DNA of 54,886 nucleotides from Nocardia pseudovaccinii NBRC 100343 (GTDB lineage: Bacteria > Actinomycetota > Actinomycetes > Mycobacteriales > Mycobacteriaceae). Numbering within the stretch: the first letter of the stretch is position 1; each line of letters opens with the position of its first letter. A program made the translations under genes and the position numbers. Shown here in pieces: positions 40,970 to 47,783 of this stretch. The stretch covers positions 1 to 54,886 of the forward strand of contig NZ_BDBY01000245.1 in the NCBI RefSeq assembly GCF_001613225.1, in the 5' to 3' direction. The notes under the pieces are model-generated. The model was not told where the DNA came from. It ran no database searches and saw only the letters and a program-made list of their open reading frames with translations.

Positions 40970-41803
40970 ATGAGGCCTCCGTTCCCGTACTTCGGCGGCA
41001 AGATGACGGTCGCCGCGCGCATCGCTGACCTTCTTCCGGCGCACCAGCATTATGTAGAGCCATTCGCAGGCAGCTTATCGGTTCTGCTGGCCAAGCCTGC
41101 GACCCGGTTCGAGACGGTCAACGACCTGTATCAGGAGTTGATGACGTTCTGGAAGGTGCTGCGCGACAACCCAACCGAGTTGGCGCGAGTGTGCGCGCTG
41201 ACGCCGCATTCTCGGGCAGAATACGCCGCCGCTGCCGATATCGACGGTGACGATGTGGAGGTCGCGCGGCGGGTGTGGGTTCGGCTGTCTCAGTCCCGCA
41301 GCGGCTTGCTGGGGAAGAAGACAGGGTGGCGGTTCTACATCGACCCCGCTGGCAGTAGTTCGTCAATGCCGGACTACCTGTCGGGCTATGTGCAGCGGTT
41401 CGCCGCTGTCGCCGACCGCCTGCACGACGTGAGCCTGGAGTGCCGGCCAGCGTTGAAGGTGATCGACGCCTATGGACGCATCCCCGAGGTGTGTCTGTAC
41501 GTCGATCCGCCTTACCTCGGATCGACACGGAACGGCACGAACTACGCCCATGAGATGGCATCGGATGCAGAGCATTCCGAGCTATTGGAGAGTTTGCTGC
41601 GCTGCCGGGCGTCGGTAGTGCTATCGGGATATGCGTCGGAGCTTTACGACACAGCACTGGCTGACTGGGTGCGAGTGGAGATCCCGGCGTTCAACGGCAA
41701 CGCAGCATCGGGGAAGCGCACAGAAATCGTGTGGTCCAACCGTGAAATCGGGCAGCCCACACTGGATTTCGACCTATTTAGCGGGAAGCGAGTGCACCCG
41801 TGA
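40970..41803 (+). CDS. DNA adenine-N6 methyltransferase, Dam/D12 class, 277 aa
   Basis: PFPYFGGKMTVAARIADLLP is motif X/I of D12-class enzymes. YVEPFAGSLSVLLAKP binds AdoMet and CLYVDPPYLGST carries the catalytic DPPY. Complete and normal in length. It methylates adenine in an unknown short site; plasmid-borne orphan methylases usually protect against restriction after transfer. GGGAGG lies 7 bases before ATG 40970. Position within the transfer operon means it would be expressed with the mating genes. Confidence 0.87.
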   Translation: MRPPFPYFGGKMTVAARIADLLPAHQHYVEPFAGSLSVLLAKPATRFETVNDLYQELMTFWKVLRDNPTELARVCALTPHSRAEYAAAADIDGDDVEVARRVWVRLSQSRSGLLGKKTGWRFYIDPAGSSSSMPDYLSGYVQRFAAVADRLHDVSLECRPALKVIDAYGRIPEVCLYVDPPYLGSTRNGTNYAHEMASDAEHSELLESLLRCRASVVLSGYASELYDTALADWVRVEIPAFNGNAASGKRTEIVWSNREIGQPTLDFDLFSGKRVHP

Positions 41804-42087
41804 CCATTGCCGAGGTCCGGAAGAATCCATGCGAACGCCGTGGCGCTGACCGGCCGACACCACGCGACTCGCAGGGTCGCGAGTTCGCACAGGACGCCCG
41901 CCGTCGCTGCCGGCCATTCGAGCCGCACGTCGCGGTCCTCGACCGCCACAGCTTCAGCCTCGTCCGCGCGCAAAGAGGTTGTCCAGGACGGATTTTCGCC
42001 GACACCACTGAGTTGGGACATGTCATCATCGCAGGTCGAGCCGTAGGGTTCGCGGCAGCACCACAAACCAGGGGGACCGACCGATGA
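41800..42087 (+). CDS. Doubtful ORF downstream of the methylase
   Basis: GTG 41800 overlaps the methylase stop (GTGA), and the N-terminus MTIAEVRKNPCERR looks like a gene start. The rest is polar, and repeat copy 14 encodes its end (GHVIIAGRAV). Other frames over this DNA look no better. Possibly a frameshifted or truncated small gene. Confidence 0.3.
   Translation: MTIAEVRKNPCERRGADRPTPRDSQGREFAQDARRRCRPFEPHVAVLDRHSFSLVRAQRGCPGRIFADTTELGHVIIAGRAVGFAAAPQTRGTDR
42015..42038 (+). repeat. 24-bp dispersed repeat, copy 14
   Basis: GGGACATGTCATC then AT then CGCAGGTCG, ending 46 bases before the next start codon. Confidence 0.8.
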
Positions 42088-42668
42088 GCCGACACACCAC
42101 ACTGCTGCTGATCGGCCTCGTCGCGATCGCCATTGTCACGACGACCGTCACCGCAATCGTATTGACCAATCCGGATGGCACCGAGCACAATCCGTCAACG
42201 GCGCCGACACCGAGTTCGTCGCCAAACCTGACTACCACCGCGACGACACTGCCCCCGGCGCCGTCACCCGCCGCCGAAGCAGCCGAGGACTCAGCCCGCC
42301 AAGGCCTCGCCGTGGCCTACACCTGGTATCCCCAAACGGATTCCGGGCCCCGCGACGGGTTCGTGCGTGCGCGGCAGTGGATGTCGGCGACGCTCGCGCA
42401 GCGGATCCTCACCGACGTCCACGCCGAGCGCGGACCAGGCATTGAGTGGGGCCGGTGGGCCGGCGACGGCGCCAAGATCGTCGCCGATGTCGCGATCGGC
42501 TGTTCGGGTTGCCCGCCCGACACCGACACAGTCATCCACCGAGTCGCTACGATCCGCCAGACCGCCATCAACGGCAACCACGCTGTTGCGGTCGAGCCGG
42601 ACACCATCGTCTGGGTGACCATGGCCAAGGTCGCGGATCGATGGTTGATCGACACCATCCGGTATTGA
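42084..42668 (+). CDS. Single-pass membrane protein with NTF2-like domain, paralogue-like partner of 26329, 194 aa
   Basis: A TM segment at residues 6-28 (LLLIGLVAIAIVTTTVTAIV) is followed by a Thr/Pro/Ser linker and a domain with RQGLAVAYTWYPQTDSGPRD and TIVWVTMAKVADRWLIDTI. Topology matches the TcpC-like protein at 38460 and the 26329 product. CAGGGGGAC precedes ATG 42084. It is followed by a lipoprotein gene, repeating the pair at 26.9-25.8 kb in the same order. Confidence 0.65.
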   Translation: MSRHTTLLLIGLVAIAIVTTTVTAIVLTNPDGTEHNPSTAPTPSSSPNLTTTATTLPPAPSPAAEAAEDSARQGLAVAYTWYPQTDSGPRDGFVRARQWMSATLAQRILTDVHAERGPGIEWGRWAGDGAKIVADVAIGCSGCPPDTDTVIHRVATIRQTAINGNHAVAVEPDTIVWVTMAKVADRWLIDTIRY

Positions 42669-42697
42669 CGCCGACAACGAAGAACAGGGGAGAAACG

Positions 42698-43282
42698 ATG
42701 TCGAGGAAGAAACGCAGGGCCACTATCGGTTTGAGCGGCGCTGCGGCCATCACCGCCGCCGCAGTAGCGCTCACCGCATGCAGCAGCGATTCGGGGCCGA
42801 CACGTGACGACGGCGGCCGCGCCGGCACCGTCACCGCGGCCTCGAGCAGCGGCAACGCCGACCCGCTCAAAGCCTCCGGAATCGCCATCGGTGTCGGCGA
42901 CCGGCCCGGCGCCACCCTGGTCACCCGCCCGACACCCGAGCAGGTCACCGCACGCTGCCACGGTCAGGGCGATGGTCTGACCGCCGAGGTCACCGCCCTG
43001 AACGGATGGCACGTGCTGCTCAAGCAGGGGTCGCAGACGATCACCGTGGAGAACAAAACCCTCCACTACCCCTCGGCCGACATCACCACCGCGGCCACCA
43101 CCATCGCGATGTCGAAAAAGCTGTCCGGGAACAGATTCCCGCTCGGCCTCACCTGGGGACGTCCCGGGCCCGGCGATGTCGAGATCCAGGTCAGCGAAGA
43201 CGCGCCGACCAGCTGGACCACCACCTCACCGGACACCGACTTCACGATGTTCATGCACATCAGCTGCCCAGCAGCCAGCTGA
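42698..43282 (+). CDS. Lipoprotein, paralogue of the 25762 product, 194 aa
   Basis: The signal peptide GLSGAAAITAAAVALTAC has a lipobox. The mature domain has GIAIGVGDRPGATLVTRPTP and ARCHGQGDGLTAEVTALNGW, as in the first lipoprotein, then a longer end with DVEIQVSEDAPTSWTTTSPD and FMHISC, which also matches the VTADAPKDWKSPTSV end of the other. CAGGGGAGAAACG precedes ATG 42698. It is the last gene of the plus-strand transfer operon. Probably a surface conjugation or exclusion protein. Confidence 0.72.
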   Translation: MSRKKRRATIGLSGAAAITAAAVALTACSSDSGPTRDDGGRAGTVTAASSSGNADPLKASGIAIGVGDRPGATLVTRPTPEQVTARCHGQGDGLTAEVTALNGWHVLLKQGSQTITVENKTLHYPSADITTAATTIAMSKKLSGNRFPLGLTWGRPGPGDVEIQVSEDAPTSWTTTSPDTDFTMFMHISCPAAS

Positions 43283-43329
43283 ACCCGGCGGTCGCAGCGC
43301 CACCGCAGTTACTCAGTGCCGCGCGCGTG

Positions 43330-43353
43330 GGGACGTGTCATCTACGCAGCTCA
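43330..43353 (+). repeat. 24-bp dispersed repeat, copy 15
   Basis: GGGACGTGTCATC then TA then CGCAGCTCA, 47 bases after the end of the transfer operon. Confidence 0.8.
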
Positions 43354-43397
43354 CTTCACGTTTTCCGGCCCGCTCATGGCAGCGGAAGTGATGGCCC

Positions 43398-43577
43398 TCA
43401 AAACAAGTCCAGCAACTTCTCGACGTTCATTCCCGACGATCGCGGGGAACCGGAAACCTGACGACCATCCGGATGCCGCATCACATAGTCGCTGCCTCGG
43501 ACTCGATCCTGCTTGAAGCCCGCCCGCTCGAGCGCACGAACTACATTGTCTCCGCGAACCGCTGGCACGGGCGGCAT
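43398..43577 (-). CDS. hicA: HicA-like toxin with an internal deletion, 59 aa
   Basis: NVVRALERAGFKQDRVRGSD followed by YVMRHPDGRQV matches the N-terminal two-thirds of HicA mRNA interferases, including the catalytic His region (normally GSHHVMRHPDGR; here the first His is Asp). MNVEKLLDLF is the usual C-terminus. The segment between (VPVHxxKxLxKGTLxxIL) is missing, so an in-frame deletion is likely and the toxin is probably inactive. ATG 43577 or GTG 43586 could start it. The hicB remnant lies upstream. Confidence 0.65.
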   Translation of the reverse strand: MPPVPAVRGDNVVRALERAGFKQDRVRGSDYVMRHPDGRQVSGSPRSSGMNVEKLLDLF

Positions 43578-43602
43578 CCGGCGCACCCTATCGGAGAGCG
43601 AA

Positions 43603-43758
43603 TCACGCCAGGTCGAGTTCCAGCGTCAATTCATTCGGTGGACCGACCATCTCGAGCAGAGCGAGAATCCCTTCTCGGAGGTCCGCGAAAGAGCCTCGGA
43701 CGTATTCGCCCGGCGGCCCGCAACACCAGGAGCAGCCATTCGGCGCGGCGCACCCCTG
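43603..43758 (-). pseudogene. HicB-like antitoxin remnant
   Basis: The frame ending at 43603 reads SFADLREGILALLEMVGPPN followed by ELTLELDLA, a plausible HicB C-terminal end just upstream of hicA on the same strand. The N-terminal part is missing and its place is taken by repeat copy 16. The call depends mainly on gene order. Confidence 0.4.
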
Positions 43759-43782
43759 GGGACGTGTCATATGCGCAGGTCA
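43759..43782 (+). repeat. 24-bp dispersed repeat, copy 16
   Basis: GGGACGTGTCATA then TG then CGCAGGTCA. It lies at the broken end of the HicB remnant. Confidence 0.8.
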
Positions 43783-43862
43783 CCTCAAGTTTTCCAGCTG
43801 CTATATGGCACTGAGCCGGCCGCGGCCGCGGATACACAATCCCGCACCGCAGTGCCACTGCC

Positions 43863-44081
43863 GTGGATCGAGCTGTCCTCCGCAGCAAGAACGACGGCAC
43901 ACACATCAACCACGCGTTTGTTCAAGCGAACCGGCCGGACTACCTCGCCACAGGCAGCGGGCGGGTGGAGCGCGATGGCCCAAGCTGGCTGCCTTCCAGG
44001 CACACGAAATACTTTCCGGCGCTGACCAGCATGACAAGAACTGGACAACTGATTGAATCAGCCGGGTTATTGTCCGGCTGA
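43863..44081 (+). CDS. Hypothetical protein, 72 aa, possibly truncated
   Basis: The frame VLRSKNDGTHINHAFVQANR continues with SWLPSRHTKYFPALTSMTRT and has strong third-position C/G bias. GTG 43863 is the only clear start and has no good ribosome binding site, so the N-terminus may be lost. No family recognised. Confidence 0.4.
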   Translation: MDRAVLRSKNDGTHINHAFVQANRPDYLATGSGRVERDGPSWLPSRHTKYFPALTSMTRTGQLIESAGLLSG

Positions 44082-44248
44082 CTGCTGCGAGCCGAAAATG
44101 CTTACCGCATAGGGCGTTTCCCCCACCCAGACCGGGATCGCTTTCCGACCCTGGCAGACCGAGCAACGCCGACTCGATGCGGACTCCCGTCATCCAAACG
44201 GCGTCGCACTGTGATGCCCTATGCCCGAAATGTAAGGATTGGACCTGG

Positions 44249-45196
44249 ATGACACAGTCGCCTTCTCACCGCACAAGCGGCAATGATGTTGCCGCCCACG
44301 TCGAGCTGGATCGGTCTCCGGTGGTTGTCGACATTCGCGCCGGACAGCGCCCCGATGACGTCCTGGCGCTGATCCTGGCTGCGGCAGGGCTTCCGGTGTC
44401 GCTGGTAACGACATACGGGCCCGACAGCGCCCGGCTCGTTCGCCATATCTTGAACCTGACCGGTTGTTCCGAGGTGCCAGTCGCCACCGGACAAGACACC
44501 ACCCACGTCGACGATCAGTGGCTCGGTCACGGACTGACCCCCGACGACATCGCCCAACCGCCACACTCGGTCACCTCCGCGGTACAGGCCGCACTGGGTG
44601 GTAGACGGGGCCGATGGATCGGGCTTGGCCCGACAAGCAATCTCGCGACTGTGGTAGAGGACGTTCCGGAAGCGGCCGAGCAGCTGATCGTCACGCAGTT
44701 CGGTGGAACGACCAACGAACACGACCCGGAGCACAACTTCGCAAGCGATCCTGCAGCCGCCGCCACGGTGCTGGCCGCGGGACTGGACATCACCGTGATC
44801 ATGCCCGACACCGTCTACATGCCAGAGCTGGAAGTCGACCGCGACAGCTACGTGTACGGCGTCCTGTCCGACGATGACGCACCTAGCTGGGCACACGTGC
44901 TGCGCGAGATCTACGACCGGTCATACTCCCAAAAGCGGCCGCTGCCGGTGTGCGGCGAGCCACTGGCAGTGGCGACCGCGTGCGGCTTGAGCTTTGTCCG
45001 GTTCTCCGAGCAGCCATTCGACATCGGCAGCGCCGCACAACTGCGCCTGAAACCGCACGGCCGATATCGCGCCCTGGTGTCGACCGACATCGACGAACAA
45101 CGCTACGGGCAGTGGCTCAACAGAGCCCTCGGCACACTGTGCGCCCCCCACAACCGTCATGGCTACCAACCCGGCCTGTTCTGCCAGCCCTCATGA
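44249..45196 (+). CDS. Inosine/uridine nucleoside hydrolase-like protein with altered active site, 315 aa
   Basis: PVVVDIRAGQRPDDVLALIL corresponds to the DTDxGxDDxxAL calcium site of the IUNH family. IGLGPTSNLATVVE and EHNFASDPAAAATVLAAGLD are the later signature strands. Here the first loop reads DIRAGQRPDD, so the second Asp is lost while the terminal DD remains. Catalysis may be weak, altered or absent. Family enzymes cleave the N-glycosidic bond of nucleosides. ATG 44249 has AGGATTGG upstream; ATG 44177 would add 24 residues. Confidence 0.68.
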   Translation: MTQSPSHRTSGNDVAAHVELDRSPVVVDIRAGQRPDDVLALILAAAGLPVSLVTTYGPDSARLVRHILNLTGCSEVPVATGQDTTHVDDQWLGHGLTPDDIAQPPHSVTSAVQAALGGRRGRWIGLGPTSNLATVVEDVPEAAEQLIVTQFGGTTNEHDPEHNFASDPAAAATVLAAGLDITVIMPDTVYMPELEVDRDSYVYGVLSDDDAPSWAHVLREIYDRSYSQKRPLPVCGEPLAVATACGLSFVRFSEQPFDIGSAAQLRLKPHGRYRALVSTDIDEQRYGQWLNRALGTLCAPHNRHGYQPGLFCQPS

Positions 45197-45314
45197 CCGT
45201 AGGCGCCGTGCCGTACCAGCCCGGCGCCAGCGGACGTTGTTCTCGCCCCCTCGCAGCGGCATCCGACGTATCTTCGCCCGACTTCTATCCGATGACCCAG
45301 CGCTACATTCCGGC

Positions 45315-46340
45315 TCACGCCGGGCGCTGACAGATCGAGGCCGCCAGTGGAGCCCCTGGGAGGGAGCTACCAGGCTCGCGAGAGTCCTTGTCGACGACCG
45401 CCGTATGGCCCCCGGCATCCAGGAGATCGGGGTGATCGAATCCATCGGCCGCCTTGATCGGTGTCAGCGACATCTTCAGTTCTTCCGAGCTCGACCACCA
45501 GAATGTCGAAAAGGTCAGCACCATCGACTGTATGGCGTCTGTTTTCAGATTGGTGATCGGGAGTACCAGCGGAAAATTCGTCGCGGGCCGGCGCACCGTC
45601 CACAGCTGTGAAAATTCGTGTGCGGCTCGCAGAGTGGTGATCATTTCCTCCCGCTCCGCCCGCGGCACGATCCCCACCGACAGATAGTGGAACCAGTAGA
45701 CGAAGACTTCAGCGAGTGTCTGCCATCCCGGTGTGCCGAGCACCACTTTGGACCGCGGCTCGAACATGAGCCAATAGAGCATGTTCCCGGCCTCGGCCAG
45801 ACGCGGCAGAGCACCAGCACCGGCGGCGTTGACATACGCGACGTCGCAACGGCCCGCGCCGAGCAACACTGCTGGATGCGGCGATTCACGCAGCTCGACC
45901 AGAGCCGCGTTGATCGGGGGTTTCGGATCGTGCAGCATCACCGGCTCCTCGCTGGTCACTCCCGCCAGTCTGCCGAGATGGGCGACAACTTCTGGCGCCA
46001 TGCCCAGCGGCCCGGCCAGCCTCAACAACGCAGTGCGCGAAAGACGTTGCTCACCTCGCAGCATCCGACCGATGTACTGCTTGGACAACGACGTGGCCTC
46101 AGCGAGCTGCTCATGGGTGAACGGACGATTCTGCACGAATTCGCCCTCGAGTTGCACATGCTCGTTGAGGATCTCAGCGACCAGAAACTTGACATCGTCG
46201 GCGTCCGGCGCGCGTTCGGCGTAGCCACTGCGGAGAGCACGAATCGGCGGGCGCACATGAGACCGCCTTGATGCGCGCCTGATGGGCACAGCCTCCGCCG
46301 TCGTCGCCTTCTGCGCATGTCCGGTCACCGTGCCTGCCAT
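45315..46340 (-). CDS. XRE-family transcriptional regulator with C-terminal sensor domain, about 341 aa
   Basis: Residues 30-110 contain a HTH: FVQNRPFTHEQLAEATSLSK, then QYIGRMLRGEQRLSRTALLR. The C-terminal part (DVAYVNAAGAGALPRLAEAG, MLYWLMFEPRSKVVLGTPGW) resembles the MmyB-like PAS ligand-binding domain of actinobacterial regulators. These often control a neighbouring enzyme gene. It converges with the hydrolase-like gene and heads the minus-strand cluster on the other side. The start is uncertain (ATG 46340 or GTG 46439). Confidence 0.65.
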   Translation of the reverse strand: MAGTVTGHAQKATTAEAVPIRRASRRSHVRPPIRALRSGYAERAPDADDVKFLVAEILNEHVQLEGEFVQNRPFTHEQLAEATSLSKQYIGRMLRGEQRLSRTALLRLAGPLGMAPEVVAHLGRLAGVTSEEPVMLHDPKPPINAALVELRESPHPAVLLGAGRCDVAYVNAAGAGALPRLAEAGNMLYWLMFEPRSKVVLGTPGWQTLAEVFVYWFHYLSVGIVPRAEREEMITTLRAAHEFSQLWTVRRPATNFPLVLPITNLKTDAIQSMVLTFSTFWWSSSEELKMSLTPIKAADGFDHPDLLDAGGHTAVVDKDSREPGSSLPGAPLAASICQRPA

Positions 46341-46747
46341 CTGCTGTCGCGCGCCAAGCTGTTTCGCGGCCCGCCCGGGCCGGTTGTCATCTCCATTGTC
46401 CGTCGACGAATGAATTGCGCCATTCCTTCCCCCGAGCACCCAAATGTGAAGCTAGACAAGTAGTATCGGATCGAAGCTTGTGGGAGCTCGATCAGATTCC
46501 GTCGATCCTGTTCGATGCCATGCCGCCCGGCCGCGACAAGCGGTACAGCACCAGACCCGCACGCGAAGCGCGAACTCTGGACCACCGGGTATCCATTCCT
46601 TCCGTGTCCAGGACACTGCCGACGATGCGACGGTGGCCCCACCCCATGGCTCCGAGATCCTGAAGCTCGCCCACGCCGCAAGGTATCTGGCGTATGGCCC
46701 GGCTAATCGCCAGGACATCTTCTTACCCACGTGCGTGAACGGAGCCA
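46341..46747. other. Intergenic region, no gene seen
   Basis: Several short frames exist on both strands, but none has steady coding character or a ribosome binding site. It probably contains the promoter of the XRE regulator. Confidence 0.4.
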
Positions 46748-47149
46748 TTACAGCCACGCCTCTCGCGCCAGCTGGACCTTATCCGCAGCCACCAGCACCC
46801 GATACGCAGCAGCTTTCCGTGCGCAATCGCCGCGGCAGCACGACCGGTGCAGGCTGACCTCACGCCATGCCTCCGGAAGCGTGAAATCCCTGTCCGGAGC
46901 ACTATGGCTCAAAAACTGCGCCAATACAGCCTGGTTCCCGGCAGCCGCCGACACGACTGGTCTGCTCGACGAGGGTGCGACTGTCGTGGTCGATCCCCTA
47001 CCAGCGAGCACGACGAAGGCGACTAGCACAGGGCCGATTACCGCGACAACCACAGCGACCGTGCAGACCATCTGCCATCCCGACATCGCGAACACCGCCC
47101 TCCCGACCGCCGGTTGCGGAGTCGGTGCGACGGTGCCAAGCTGCCGCAT
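46748..47149 (-). CDS. Single-pass membrane protein, 133 aa
   Basis: A TM segment (MVCTVAVVVAVIGPVLVAFV) near residues 28-48 is followed by a Ser/Thr/Val stretch, then a helical tail with RDFTLPEAWREVSLHRSCCR and LVAADKVQLAREAWL. ATG 47149 lies 8 bases after the upstream gene's stop, suggesting one operon with the monooxygenase. Family not recognised. Confidence 0.5.
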   Translation of the reverse strand: MRQLGTVAPTPQPAVGRAVFAMSGWQMVCTVAVVVAVIGPVLVAFVVLAGRGSTTTVAPSSSRPVVSAAAGNQAVLAQFLSHSAPDRDFTLPEAWREVSLHRSCCRGDCARKAAAYRVLVAADKVQLAREAWL

Positions 47150-47156
47150 ATCGTGA

Positions 47157-47783
47157 TCATGGCAACGACCTAGTTGGAACCGCCGCGACACTGGCCGAGC
47201 AAGCCCACAGCTGCTGCGGTGACATCGTGACGACAAAGCACGCCCGGCACACCATCTCCAGGCAGTCGTGGCCCTGCAGATCGGTCAGGTACCGGCGGTC
47301 GGGCACCACCACCGCGTCGGCGCGGCGCTTGCGCACCACTTTCAGTAGATGCTCGATCGGATCGGTCATCTTGTCGGTCTCCGGGGTTAGGTCCAGCGGA
47401 CCCAGCACCGTGACCACCCGCCATCGGTGCTGGTCGGCGATCGCCCGAATCGCCCTCTCGTCCGCGGCTACGGCGGCCTGCGCGGCCGCGCGATTCCGGG
47501 GAACGCGCAGGTTGCGTAGAAGGCCGACGGCGACGGTGTGTGGACGCATTGCCGCTAGCGCGCTGAGCGGCAATGGCCCTCGTACCACACACGCGGACTG
47601 GACCGGCTCAGCCGCCTGGGCGCCACCGGGACTGCACTCGATGGACATACGATGTCTGCCGACGTCGTCGGCGAGCAGCAATGCGCCAGTCGGTGCGTGG
47701 CTGTCGGCAACACGAAATCTGAATCCGAGGCCGCCCACAGAGGTTTCGGCGAGGCCGATGCACCGTTGATGCTGGGAGGTCAC
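47157..47783 (-). CDS. Resolvase-like (serine-recombinase N-terminal fold) hypothetical protein, 208 aa
   Basis: GTG 47783 overlaps the monooxygenase stop (GTGA). The second half reads VGLLRNLRVPRNRAAAQAAV, then RAIADQHRWRVVTVLGPLDL and IEHLLKVVRKRRADAVVVPD. That follows the beta-alpha order of the serine resolvase catalytic domain (a GY-R strand, then a helix and a strand with V-V-P-D) but without an obvious catalytic Ser. It is probably a non-catalytic relative used in regulation; tentative. Confidence 0.5.
   Translation of the reverse strand: MTSQHQRCIGLAETSVGGLGFRFRVADSHAPTGALLLADDVGRHRMSIECSPGGAQAAEPVQSACVVRGPLPLSALAAMRPHTVAVGLLRNLRVPRNRAAAQAAVAADERAIRAIADQHRWRVVTVLGPLDLTPETDKMTDPIEHLLKVVRKRRADAVVVPDRRYLTDLQGHDCLEMVCRACFVVTMSPQQLWACSASVAAVPTRSLP

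Noticed and set aside
600..43782. 24-bp dispersed repeats as CRISPR repeats or att sites
   Set aside because: Copies are kilobases apart with no regular spacing and there is no integrase next to them, so neither model fits.
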